Of a stretch of 64,000 nucleotides of DNA, positions 34,942 to 46,182 are shown in pieces (within the stretch, counting starts at the first letter, position 1; each line of letters begins with the position of its first letter). The position numbers and the translations under genes were made by a program. The notes under the pieces are model-generated. The model ran no database searches and had not been told where the DNA came from. It saw nothing but the letters and a program-made list of their open reading frames with translations. Source of the DNA: Buddleja alternifolia (lineage: Eukaryota > Streptophyta > Magnoliopsida > Lamiales > Scrophulariaceae); the NCBI GenBank assembly GCA_019426215.1, contig CM033401.1, positions 13,707,134 to 13,771,133 on the forward strand, in the 5' to 3' direction.

Positions 34942-37900
34942 ATGTCTCCCAAACCACTGTCGAAATTGATGGAAAACACGATTCTCACTGGTCCAAACTA
35001 CATAGAATGGCTCACAAAGCTGAGAATGGTCCTTAGCAGTGAATCCATAGACTATGTACTGGAAATTGGTCGTCCTCCCATTCCTGGAAACGACGAGGGT
35101 GATGAAGTTCGCCTGGGTCGTTGGGATTGGTGTTGTGATAACCATAGAGCAAGGGTGTACATCTTAAGCTCGATGTGCATAGAGTTGCAAAGGTCCCATG
35201 ATAAGATGGATAATGCAAGAGACATTATCCTGTATTTGGATGAGCTGTTCAGAGAGCGCGGTAGGACCGCTAGATATTTCATTTCAAGGGATCTCTTCCG
35301 AACTAAAATGACTGAAGGAGAGGATGTTGGAGAACACGTTTTCAAAATGATGACTATGATAGAAAAACTAAAATCTTTAAACTTCTACATGGATCTACAT
35401 CTCCAAGTTGATCTCATCCTATAGTCACTCCCCGATTCGTTCTATTACTTCGTCATAAACTTTGACATGAATGACATTGAGGGTTCTTTAGCTGGGCTAT
35501 TAGAAAAACTCAAAGTTGCTCAGAAACAAATAAAGGCGGACAAATGGAAAAGCCTAATGGCAATTACTTTTCCTAATCCATTGGATGGAAGAAGGAATAA
35601 TAATGACCATTTAGAGGAAGGGGCATCCAGCACGACTTGCTACAAAGCACACCGAAGGAGAAATAAGAGGGCTAGAAATCAGGACAGATGCTTATGCTGC
35701 GGTGAGCTAGGCCACTGGAGAAGAGACTGTCCTAACATACGAGCGAAAGGTAAAGAACTTTATGTTTTTGAAACTAATTGTTCTTTTGCCAATTTTTCCT
35801 CTTCATGGATTCTTGATTCAGGAGCTAATACTCATGTATGTTGTGTGAATCAGATTCTGGAAAGAAGAAGGAAGCTGAGCCCTGATGAGGTGAAGATAAG
35901 AGTAGGCAGCGGGCAAAGCGTCGCAGCTACTGAAATTGGATCTGCCTCATTATTTCTTAATTCTGGACATATACTATTTCTGGATAATGTTTTAGTTTTG
36001 CCCAATGGGCTTAAAAACATTGTTTCTATTCCCGTTTTAGTTAAACTTGGTTACACTTTCCGTTTTATTGATGAACGATGCAACATTTATTAGGGTAATA
36101 AATTAGTAGGATTTGCTTCTTTAATAAATGGATTGTATTACCTTAATGTCCAGAATGAGTGTTCTGTGAATACTATACAAAGGAAACGTAGTAGGCTTGG
36201 AATAAACCAAAGATTGATTTGGCATCTTAGACTAGGCCATGCCGGCGAACATAAAATTCCTAAAATGGAGAAAGATGGACTAATTGGCCCATTGGGATTG
36301 GATCCCTATCCTACTTGTGAATCTTGTCTCAAAGGAAAGATGGCTAGATCCCCCTTCACAGGAACTTTTGAAAGAGCTTCACAAATTTTAGGCTTAGTGC
36401 ATACTGATGTTTGTGGTCCATTTGGAGAAATGGCACGAGGAGGTTTCCTTTACTTCATTACTTTCACTGATGACCATTCAAGATATGGTCTAGTGTACAT
36501 GATGAGGCACAAGTCTGAATCCATTGAAAAGTTCAAGGAATTCAAGGCTTTAGTGGAAAATCAAACTAGTCAACATATAAAAACCCTTCGATTGGATCAA
36601 GGAGGAGAATATATGAGCGACGAGTTTGATGTATACCTCAGAGAGAATGGTATAGTATTACAGCTCACACCTCCAGCGACACCACAGTTAAATGGAGTAG
36701 CAGAGCGAAGGAATCGAACTTTGTTGGACATGGTTCGCTCCATGCTCAGCTACACTGACTTACACATTTCACTGTGGAGTCATGCACTGCTTACATCTGT
36801 ACACATTTTAAATAGATGTCCATCCAAGTCCGTTCCTATGACTCCCTATGAGATATGGAGGAATAGGAAACCAAGTCTTAATCACATCAAGATTTGGGGA
36901 TGTCCGGCTTATGTCAAAAAGACCAAAGTGGACAAGTTGGAGGCTAGATCCTTGAAGGGACGTTTCGTTGGATATCTTGAGGATTCAATGGGATACCTCT
37001 TTTACCTGCACGATGATCAAAGGATCATTGTAGCTTTACAAGCCCACTTTCTTGAAGATGAGTTCATTCAAGAAGGAGGAGCGGGTAGAAAGATTGTTCT
37101 AAAAGAACAAAATGAGACTCCAGTGGATACATCTGCACAGGAAGTGAGAACCGAACCTTCTGTAACACAACCACAACCACGAAGATCAAATAGAGTACCT
37201 CAACCGCCTGAGAGGTATGGATATCTAGTACAGAGGGAGCTGGATCTTCATTCTGTATTAGAGGAGGATCATGGAGATGATCCCTCCACTTTTGATCAAG
37301 CAATGGTGGATGTGGATGCTACTCGATGGCGTGAAGCTATGCAAACTGAGATCGATTCAATGCATGCAAACCAAGTCTGGAAACTTGTGGACCAACCTGA
37401 AGGGGTAAAATCAATCGGGTGCAAATGGATCTACAAGAGAAAGATTGGTGTTGATGGCAAGGTTGACACCTATAAAGCCAGGCTAGTGGCGAAAGGGTAT
37501 AGTCAAAAAGAAGGAATTGACTACCAAGAAACCTTTTCGCCAGTGGCTATGATCAAATCTATAAGGATTCTACTTGCAATAGCCGCACACCTAGACTATG
37601 AAATATGGCAATGGATGTCAAAACTGCTTTCCTAAATGGATTCCTAGAAGAGGATATCTATATGGAATAGCCTAAAGGTTTTGTATCCGAGGAGCATACT
37701 CATAAGGTGTGTAAGCTTGAGAGATCCATTTATGGACTCAAGCAAGCGTCCCGTAGCTGGAATCTACGTTTTGATGAGGCTGTCAAAGGATTTGACTTCA
37801 TCAAGAACGAAGACAAGCCATATGTTTACAAGAAGGTTAGTGGGAGCAAGATAACATTCCTTGTGTTATATGTAGATGACATATTACTCATGGGGAATGA

Positions 37901-38855
37901 TATAGGAATGCTCACCACTGTAAAGAAGTGGCTTTCGAGTACTTTCTCCATGAAAGACTTGGGAGAGGCAACTTATATTCTAGGGATTCGAATCTACAGA
38001 GATCGAACACATAGAATGATAAGGCTCTCTCAAGCCCTTTACTTAGAAAAGGTCCTAAAGAGATATAGGATGGAGGATTCTAAGAAAGGGTTCCTGCCAA
38101 TGAGGCATGGGATACATCTCTCAAAAACTATGTGTCCTGAAAGTGAGGAAGATAAAAAGGAAATGAGCACTGTACCCTATGCATCAGCAATGGGTAGCCT
38201 GATGTACGCAATGCTGTGTACTAGGCCTAACATTGCTTATTCGGTAAGTGTTGTTAGTCGATTTCAAGCAAACCCAGACGAGGAACATTGGATAGCTGTA
38301 AAGAATATCCTAAAGTATCTGAAGAGAACCAAGGATATGATTCTCATCTATGGGAGTGGTAGCCTGAGAGTGGACTGGTACACTGATTCAGATTTTCAAT
38401 CTGATGTCGATGACGGGAAATCCACCTCAGGATTCGTATTCACACTCAATGGTGGGGCGGTAACTTGGAAAAGTTCCAAGCAAAGCACAACCGCGGACTC
38501 CACTACAGAGGCAGAATATATAGCTGCCTCTGAGGCAGCTGAAGAGGCTGTTTGGATAAGGAAGTTCATAGAAGAACTTTAAGTGGTTCCTAGCATAAAG
38601 CTCTCGTTGCCACTTAATTGTGACAACACCGGAGCAATAGCGCAAGCAAAGGAACCTAGGTCTCACAACAAGTCCAAACACATCAAGAGGAGATATCACA
38701 TCATAAGATAGATCGTTGCACGAGGAGAAATATCTATTCAGAAATTAGCCTCAGCTGACAATGTCGCTGATCCATTGACCAAGCCATTGGCACAGGTGGT
38801 GCTAGAAAAACATCTCGAAGGGATGGGTATTAAATACCATAGCAAATGGCATTGA
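34942..38855 (+). pseudogene. Copia gag-pol polyprotein, interrupted
   Basis: In order: gag (from MSPKPLSKLMENTIL), zinc knuckle CLCCGELGHWRRDC (about 35690), aspartic protease WILDSGANTHVC (about 35805), integrase zinc region and DDE core (HTDVCGPFG, LRLDQGGEY, NGVAERRNRTL; 36200-36740), reverse transcriptase (KWIYKRKI.., YVDDILLMGND at about 37870) and RNase H (DSDFQSDVDDGKSTSGF.., ADPLTKPLA). In-frame stops lie at 35422-35424, 36091-36093, 37668-37670, 38580-38582 and about 38709. One base is missing near 37610. The stops read as single-base changes, at least two of the CAG-to-TAG kind. Confidence 0.93.
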
Positions 38856-38859
38856 GTGT

Positions 38860-38870
38860 AAGTGGGAGAT
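38860..38870 (+). promoter_or_regulatory. Polypurine tract
   Basis: AAGTGGGAGAT ends directly at the first base of the 3' LTR, the expected plus-strand primer site. Confidence 0.85.
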
Positions 38871-40484
38871 TGTTAGAGTGTATGCCCTCAAATGCCATAA
38901 AGAGGATAGATTTATAGGGCATTAACTTGTAACTAAACAATATCATTTTATTATATATAAGGCATTATCTTGTTGTTTTCTTATAGGCGTTTGTAAGGTG
39001 TTAATAAACAACGAAAAGTCCTTGAGTATAAGGCAAACCTTCTACTTCCTATGGGATAGGGAGAATAGCACTAGAAGGGTTTGATCCTTATTCTCTAAAT
39101 TAATCGGGTTCGCAAGTCTAAGAAAGTATTTGACTGGACATCAATACAGAACAAGGACTTGCTTGATATAAGTTTTGACAGAGAAAGTGCTAGTCGAACA
39201 CTATGGGAATGATAGTGGGAACTTATGTCATGGACATATAATTTGGACTAATATGTTCGAACACGGCTCACATCAGTTTCATCACATCGGTATTCACTCA
39301 CTGACAGTCAATGATGAAACTGATAAGTTGTGATAGGTACGCGTGAACCTTAGACCTGAGGAGTCGAGTTGAAGATGTACTTGTGACATCAAGTCTGTCA
39401 TTAGAGTAATTAGATCCAAATCACCCTTTGGTGGGATCGACCTCGAAGTGCGACTTGATGGGCAAGTAGCATTGTTAACTGATTAGCAAAATGGGATTTA
39501 TTCTCTCATAAGTGAATGAGCTAAGTATCCTATGCAGTCATGAATGAGTGAGGTTAAAAGTCTTTGGCCAAAGCATAAAATGACCTCGACTCATTATGAG
39601 CTAAGCATATGGTCAAGTCATGTGAGTTTGACTAAAACCATGACTCTCACTTGATTGGGATACAAGAATAAAAGGTTTATACACGTACGGTATTCACAGC
39701 ATATATGGTTTGGAATGATCCTATTCATTCGTTCTCAATTGGGATACGATGTGAGCCACGTGACTGGCTAGGTGTTACTCACATCCTTTTAGTTTTCTCC
39801 CAATTGCCTTTTGAGACGAACCTAAAGAGTCGCGCTTAAAGGAAGTGCAAAAAGAAAATCGTAGGAAAAGACTTGAGAGAATTTTCGGTATTGGATATCG
39901 AGATTTTTTAATTAATCATTAGATGATTAAGTTAATGAATTAATTAATTCCTCATGGGAATTTAATTATAATATTAACATGAATTTAATTGATTATTTAA
40001 TTAATTAATTTATTGGATAAATAATATTAATTATTTAATTAATTAATAAACAAAAGCCCGAAGGCTTAAAAGCCCACAAGTGGGCGTCCAAAGTGGACAC
40101 CCATATGGGGCTTATGAAGCCTAGGTTATTGTTTTCTATTGTAGTATATATATATACTACTTAGTGAAAAAATAACTAGGTAAAGAGAATTAACTTACAA
40201 ACTTTCTCTCCACGTCAAACTCTCCTCCCTTTCTCTCTCACCCTAGTCGTCCATCAAGGTGAAGAAGAAGGTGATTTTCGTTTTTGACTCCGGCGTGGCA
40301 ATTTAGAGACAGCGACGGATTTGCTGTTCAAGAAAGGATTGCAAAGCTGGTTCATATTTCAACATACGCGAAAACGGTAATTAATTTCGTAAAACTCAAT
40401 TTAAATATGAGAATAGAGCCAATGGGATTAAATTTATTATTCTTCCGCTGCGTTTTTTTTAATTTTATGCAATTTTTCCCAAAA
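38871..40484 (+). repeat. 3' LTR of the Copia element
   Basis: Begins TGTTAGAGTG and is 1614 bp long. It differs from the 5' LTR by scattered substitutions and small indels, so the insertion is not very recent. Its last dinucleotide is AA instead of CA. Confidence 0.95.
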
Positions 40485-40489
40485 AAATT

Positions 40490-41515
40490 AACACTAAATT
40501 CAAAATTATACGTACAAACTATAGTTCAAAAAATGAAATTATACTTTTATATTACTAATTAAACCTAAAAGTTATAACTACTCATTCGAAATTATACATT
40601 CTATGTATACCTAAAACATTTGAAATTATACTTCAAACTTATATGGAAACATAAATTGTATTCAACATGATATAACAAACTAACAATTATATCAAAGTTC
40701 AAACCATAAATGCTAAATTCAATATTATACATACAAAATATCACTAAAAATTCAAAATTATACATACAAATTATACCTAAATATCCAAAATTACATACAT
40801 ACAAATTATATTTAATCCGAAATTATACCTAAATTTATATCAAAGTTCAAACCAAAACATACCTAAACACTAAATTCAATATCATACATACAAGATATAA
40901 CTAAAAATTCAAATTAGACGTACAAATTATACCTAAACATCCAAAATTATACCTAAAAATTAAATTAAATTCAAAATTATAATACAAATTACACCTAAAT
41001 ATTTGAAATTATACATATAAATTTGAAATTATAACCTAAAAATCGAATTAATTTAAACTCAAATTTGATTCGAATTAACATAAATTCTACAATATAATTT
41101 ATAAATGAATTTAGCTAAATAAAAATTATATGAATGTAAAAGATTACCTTAAATTCTTAAATTTGGAGAGGATTTTTGGAGGAAGGATTTGTTTGGAAAG
41201 TATGAAGAAACGTGCAAAGAGGAGAAATTGCAGGAAGAAAGAAACCGGGTAGGGTACTTAGATGTGCCCATTCTGCGCTCGGGCAGCGCGGAATGGGCGA
41301 AATATTTTTTTAAAAAAATAAGCCCATTCCGCGCTGCCCGAGCGCTGAATGAGAAATAAAAAAAAATTAAATATTACATTCTGTGCTCGGGCAGCGCGGA
41401 ATCGGGCAGATTTCTCGCTGCCCGAGCGCGGAATGTGCTATTTTCTGATGCCTATTTTTTCTTGTATTGTTTTCTTAATTTTGATTTAATTTTGTATTAT
41501 TTATTTAAAATTTTC
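40490..41515 (-). other. Right part of MULE copy 2: AT-rich leader intron and TIR
   Basis: This continues the MURA leader intron after the Copia insertion. It is AT-rich with repeated TTCAAAATTATAC-type motifs. On minus, a probable donor (TTTAAG|GTAATCTT) lies near 41143-41155. GC-rich palindromes of the CATTCCGCGCTCGGGCAGCG type follow at about 41270-41436, then the terminal 75 bp shared with the left end. Confidence 0.7.
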
Positions 41516-41527
41516 CTTGTATGATAG

Positions 41528-41950
41528 ACCTTAGGTGGTGGTATTAATACACGAATTTTTGTAATTGTCTTGAAATTTAATTCCGAATTTCAAAAACTGT
41601 TAAAATTGACTCATATTTAAGGCTTCAAGTATCACATGGGGGTGACAAATCTAAAAGGACCACACCATGGAAGCATCCAAAACCTAGACGCGGATGTGAA
41701 TGCAACTTGCTCTGTTTGTTCTTCAAATTTGTCCTTATTAATTAATTAATCTTCCATGGCTCCCAGTCAAGAAATGTCAACTATTAATCAGGAAATTCAA
41801 AACGTTTTTCTTAAATGCTGCATTAATTGTCCTTAATCAAACAAAATAATCCAATGGGCAATGGAAGAGTATTGGAGTAGTATACATACTTTTACCTAAC
41901 ACACATTCATCACATGCTGCTTTTCACTAAATTATACATATCACAGGAGC
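41528..41950. other. Intergenic, nothing recognised
   Basis: Unique-looking AT-rich sequence between MULE copy 2 and the SINE. Confidence 0.6.
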
Positions 41951-41966
41951 AATATGATTGAGGACT

Positions 41967-42151
41967 ACCAACGGGGTTGGTTCGAGTGGTAAGCAGTTCG
42001 GTTCCGCTTAAACAAGGTATCAAATTCGATTCTTTGTGTACGCAATTACACACGTTGGGAGACTCACACACCAAGCCAGGTGTGCGACTCGGGTCAACCA
42101 ACAGATTAGTCCGGCAACGCCCGGGATACTGTGGTAGACAACCAAAAAAAA
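41967..42151 (+). mobile_element. tRNA-derived SINE, copy B, with 16-bp target duplication
   Basis: A perfect 16-bp duplication AATATGATTGAGGACT flanks it at 41951-41966 and 42152-42167. The head GGTTGGTTCGAGTGGTAAGC resembles a pol III A box and GGTATCAAATTCGATTC a B box. A tRNA-unrelated body follows, ending CAACCAAAAAAAA. It carries no tRNA-like cloverleaf that would make it a gene. Its relative is at 6341-6517 on minus. Confidence 0.93.
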
Positions 42152-42167
42152 AATATGATTGAGGACT

Positions 42168-43381
42168 GATCAGGATGTTATCTAAGTACAGGCAGATATG
42201 ACTTATTGAAAGCTGAGTCTGTTTTTATTATGGGTTTTTTTTTTTGGTGAAAAAGTTTATGGGGAGTTGTGTATTTTGATGAAAATGTGTTTGGTTTTGT
42301 GTTTGATTTTATTTTCAAAAGAGACAAAAGTTACTATAGCAGCCAAATCATTTAAGTTTTTATCTGAAAAATTGTGTTTATAATTAGTTAATGATTAAAA
42401 ATATAATATAATATAAGTTTTAAATGATTATAATATTATGGTCATATATATATATATATATTATAGTTGATATAATTAGTAGGCACCCTAAAGTAGATAC
42501 AAATAGGAAGATAATAGTTGACAATTTTTTTGACCAAAAAAGTCATTTTTAGTCAAAAAAAAAACATAAAGCAAACAAGTTTTGGCCAAAATGTGTTTGA
42601 AAATAAAAATAAACACAGCCTAAGTATTTTATTTGAAATTCATTTTTCATGTATTTTTCTCAATGCAGTATTTTGTTAGACAATTATTCTAAAGCACGAA
42701 TTAAAACACAACAAATATAGACCTAATTTGACACACAAAAATAATAACAAATGTCACATTTGCATAGAGTATGAATTAGCAATTTAATAATCTAAATAGA
42801 AATCTTATATAAAGTAGCAATAGATTAATTTCTAGTTTAAAAGGCCAAGCGTGATAAAGTAAATTTTTAATCAACTCTTGACTTTTTTATTTTAAAGGAA
42901 CGATTACATCATCATATTACATCAATTGCAAGAGAATATCTATTACAAAGAAGCATTATCAACATAAATTTTATAATAAACTATTACAAGCTAACCATAT
43001 AGGTAGAGAAAGCAACTCATATACACCAGTATATGGGGCCTCAACTTTCACCAAATAGGCCCGACCTCATCGGCATCAACCCTTGACTTTTGGAATGTGT
43101 ATTATGGATTGACCAAGTACAATTAATTTTTCACCAAGTAAACTAAACCAATAAGTTTATATTAAGATAGATAAATATTTACACAGTAGGCGAAATAGAG
43201 CTCAACACGAGTTCGATTTATTCACGGTACGCTTTCTTTATGATCTTCTATTGGGCTGTTTGGCCTTTTCGCAATAAAGCTCTTTGGGAGGCCAAACAAT
43301 AGTCTCCTTTGGAAGTCGTTTATTCAACGATTTGTTATCCTCAAGCTTTTCTTAATGCTCAATCGACTTGTAATGATGCTC
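42168..43381. other. Intergenic, possible remnants of a hAT-like element
   Basis: AT-rich. The segment 42240-42610 has weakly inverted blocks (GTTTTGTGTTTGATTTTATTT on one side, AAATAAAAATAAACACAGCC on the other), compatible with a decayed MITE, but no target duplication is found. No gene is recognised. Confidence 0.4.
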
Positions 43382-44828
43382 CGATGGATTATTGCACCAC
43401 TTTTGTTTTCATTCAAAATAAGGGATAATTACATTAGGGTCCTGAGATATTGTCTAATTATAAAAAATATACATTACATCTAACATTTAAGATTTTCATG
43501 TATTAATGTAAAAATGGATGAAAAGTGACAAAAAACCTAAATGTCCTTACTGAATATTTTTTTTAAAAAAAAAAAAAAAAAATAATAAAAAAACTGAATT
43601 ACTACATTGGCCCTTTACATCTCTATATTTACTTCTAATACCAATTTTAAAATATAAAAATAAACTTAAAAGAAAAATACTTATATATATATGTATATTT
43701 ATATATGTATATATGTATGTTTTATCTTAGAAATTGCTTGTGTGTGAATGTGTGTGTGTGTACGTGATTGTGTGTGTGTGGGTACGTGATTGCGCGTGAC
43801 ACTGTGTGTGTGTGTGCGCGTGCGCGTGACACTGTGTGTGTGTGACTATGTGCATGCGTGTAATTTTTTTTCCTTTACTTTCTTATTTATTTATAAAGTA
43901 TATATTAATAAGTAATTTATTTTAAAATTTTAGTTAATTAAAATACAGTTTTTAAATTTATTTATAAATTTCATAAATTAATTTAAAATATAAAATTTAA
44001 TTTATATAAACTATTATATATTGATTTAATTAAAAGAATAAAATGATATTTTACACATAATTTTTTTATTTTATAATTTTAATAATTTAGAATTTTTTTA
44101 TTTTGTTGATAATAATTTTTAATTATAAATAATTATTTATATACTTTACATACATAACATTACATATAACACTTACACTTTTATAAAATATTATAAATGA
44201 CACCAAAATGTATAATTGTCCGAGAAAAGTTTGGTTTTCTAGTCCAGAAAAAGTCAAGGGTATTTTTGGAAGTTTACCTAAAAATGTAACGGAACCCTAA
44301 AGGAAGGTGTTCAATGTTAGACGGAATAAACGAAATAGATGTTAGATGTATTTATTAAATTAGGGGATATTTTTTACAATTTAGCAATACCTCAGAGGTA
44401 CCCGTAATTATTCCTTCAAAATAAACTTTGACACAACTATATTTAGCGATTCGGTTGGACATTGTATTGGCTGGACTTCTCGAATTTTTGAAACCATTGC
44501 AGACATCGAACATGCAGAGGCGTTAGCACCTCGTGAGGCTACTGAATTGGCAATTAATTCAAGATGGAACTCCACTATTCTCGAAGATGACTAGTTTATA
44601 TAAAGTTATTTACAAGTTGTAGATAAATCGGCCAAATTTTTCTCATATTAGTTCGATTATTTTGGACATCCAGTTTTTCTCTTTGGGTTTTTCTATTTTC
44701 CTTTTTCCGCACATTCCTAAGTCGTGTGACAAAGTTGTTCATACTCTTGTTACATTAATTTCTTCTTTTTTCTTTGGTTTTTTTGTTCTTTCCAAGACGG
44801 TCCCTGATTTGCGCTTCTTTGATTTAAT
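43382..44828 (+). pseudogene. RNase H-like (RVT_3) gene relic split by a MITE
   Basis: Fragments of a plant RNase H-like domain can be read on both sides of an insertion. They are KINFDTTIF (first catalytic Asp) crossing the insertion site, HAEALAPREATELAI with the expected Glu, ILEDD at about 44580-44592, and a C-terminal CDKVVHTLVTLISS at about 44740. The frame ends in TAG at 44826-44828. Frame changes and stops separate the pieces, so it is a relic. Removing 43422-44414 plus one duplication restores contiguity of the homology. It is the same family as the intact gene at 57178-57810. Confidence 0.6.
43422..44414. mobile_element. Non-autonomous MULE-like element, 993 bp, 10-bp target duplication
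   Basis: Perfect duplication TTCAAAATAA at 43412-43421 and 44415-44424. Imperfect 50-bp inverted termini: GGGATAATTACATTAGGG.. on the left and GGAATAATTACGGGTACC.. read inward on the right, both continuing to TAAAAAATAT. The interior is AT-rich with a TG-rich microsatellite at about 43740-43860. No coding sequence. Confidence 0.85.
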
Positions 44829-45830
44829 ATAGTTATCATCATTTAATTTTGAAAAAAAATCTTATTACTATAAGCCATGACATCATTGGTAGGTTCAAAT
44901 GGGGAATTAAGTTGATTAAATAATAAATCATGTGCTAGGCCAACTTCTGTATTTAACTTTCCATTGTTCCTTTCTTATTTATTGGTTAAAGCAACATTAA
45001 TTAGAAGATCTGAATCTGCATCAGGAAAGAAAGAAGGTTATGTGGGGCTTGGTGCAGTGCATTTGGCTTCTAAAACTTGTTTGTCTTTCTATTGATCTTC
45101 CATTTTTTTTTTTCTAAATCACATGTATCTCTTAATTACATTGGGCCAATACGATTTTGTTCGCACCGCATTGGCAAAGTGCTCCCAACAAGTAGAACTC
45201 TACCCACAAAAGAATCGACCACTCGATCTTTACTTAAGGGTTGAGAGTGTTTCTCTATAAAAAGTAAGTAACATATAAAATTAGCTGACTTGTTCAAATA
45301 AGAAATTCATTTTCCTTGAAAATATATATATTTTTAGAGTTCAATATATTTTAGTTCAAACATATATATAATCGTCGTGTAAAATCCAAGTTCTAATTTT
45401 TATCTATATTCTAAATATTTTGGTTCTTCATGCTCTTTAAAAGGGAATGCTATTTGAACTTTGTTTTATTTCAATTTAACATCTAACTTCAATATTGTTC
45501 ATGATTAGAGAGTGGGCAACATAGCTAATATTCGTATTGTTTTCATCTATATATGTATATTGTTTATAAAACATCGAAACTTTGAGAAAACTATCTTGAT
45601 GTGACTGATAGTCCCTATATAACATTTAACCACTTATAGAAATTCTCCGGGGCCATGTTTCAAACATTTAATCGTCTATACTTATACTATTAATCTATTT
45701 TTCATCTCTTCTCTCATCTGTATGTTCTCACATTTTCTTATACTTTCTCTCCTTTCTCTTATATTTTCTATTCTCTCCTAACAACTTTTTTTGCTTTCTC
45801 TTTAACTCATTTTCAACTACATACAATTTT
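44829..45830. other. Intergenic, nothing recognised
   Basis: AT-rich sequence without a supported gene. Confidence 0.6.
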
Positions 45831-46173
45831 GGGATAATTACACTCTCATCCCTATGGAATAATTACACAAATCTTCCCTCACTAATTGATAATTATAAAC
45901 ACATCCCCTCAAGGGTCTATTTGTAAGGTTTACAGGGGTGCAATTGTAAGAATTGTTACACACACAGGGGGTGCAATTGTAAGAAATCTTTAACATGAGT
46001 GGGTCTATTTGTAAGGTTTACAGGGGGTGCAATTGTAAGAATTGTTGCACAAACACAGGGGGTGCAATTGTAAGAAATCTTTAACATGAATGGATGTGTT
46101 TGTGATTATTAATTAGTGAGGAGAGGTTTGTGTAATTACCCCATCATTGAGGGGGTGTGAGTGTAATTATCCC
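45831..46173. mobile_element. MULE-like MITE, 343 bp, with internal 88-bp duplication
   Basis: Termini GGGATAATTACACTC on both ends (inverted), with inverted similarity extending about 80 bp (CACTAATT..AAACACATCC). Flanks TACAATTTT (45822-45830) and TACAATATT (46174-46182) match in 8 of 9 positions. The centre is a tandem repeat of period 88 bp (GGGTCTATTTGTAAGG at 45913 and 46001) with GGGGTGCAATTGTAAG blocks. Confidence 0.85.
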
Positions 46174-46182
46174 TACAATATT

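Larger units (their letters stand above)
31435..40484 (+). mobile_element. Full-length Ty1-copia retrotransposon, 9050 bp, decayed
   Basis: The 5' LTR is 31435-33049 and the 3' LTR 38871-40484. A primer-binding site for initiator tRNA-Met follows the 5' LTR and a polypurine tract precedes the 3' LTR. The target duplication AAATT lies at 31430-31434 and 40485-40489. The integrase-before-reverse-transcriptase order defines the Copia superfamily. It sits in the leader intron of the copy 2 MURA gene. The coding region has several stops and a frameshift. The 3' LTR ends in AA where CA is expected. I do not assign a Copia lineage. Confidence 0.95.
21221..41515. mobile_element. MULE copy 2, both ends present, with two Copia insertions
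   Basis: The left end AGAATTTTAAATAAATAATA.. and right end ..TTATTTAAAATTTTC are inverted copies over at least 75 bp, running through the AGGCATCAGAAAATAGCACA block into the GC-rich palindromes. Flanks CTTGTATGTAG (21210-21220) and CTTGTATGATAG (41516-41527) are a target duplication differing by one inserted base. Gene content and order match copy 1. Subtracting the solo LTR, the full-length Copia element and their duplications leaves about 9.6 kb. Both genes are pseudogenes. Confidence 0.92.

Noticed and set aside
35033..35345. Minus-strand frames overlapping the Copia gag
   Set aside because: Antisense shadows of the gag coding frame.
41981..42040. Possible tRNA gene
   Set aside because: Pol III box-like sequences are present, but there is no complete cloverleaf. 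The segment is the head of a SINE with an A tail and target duplication.
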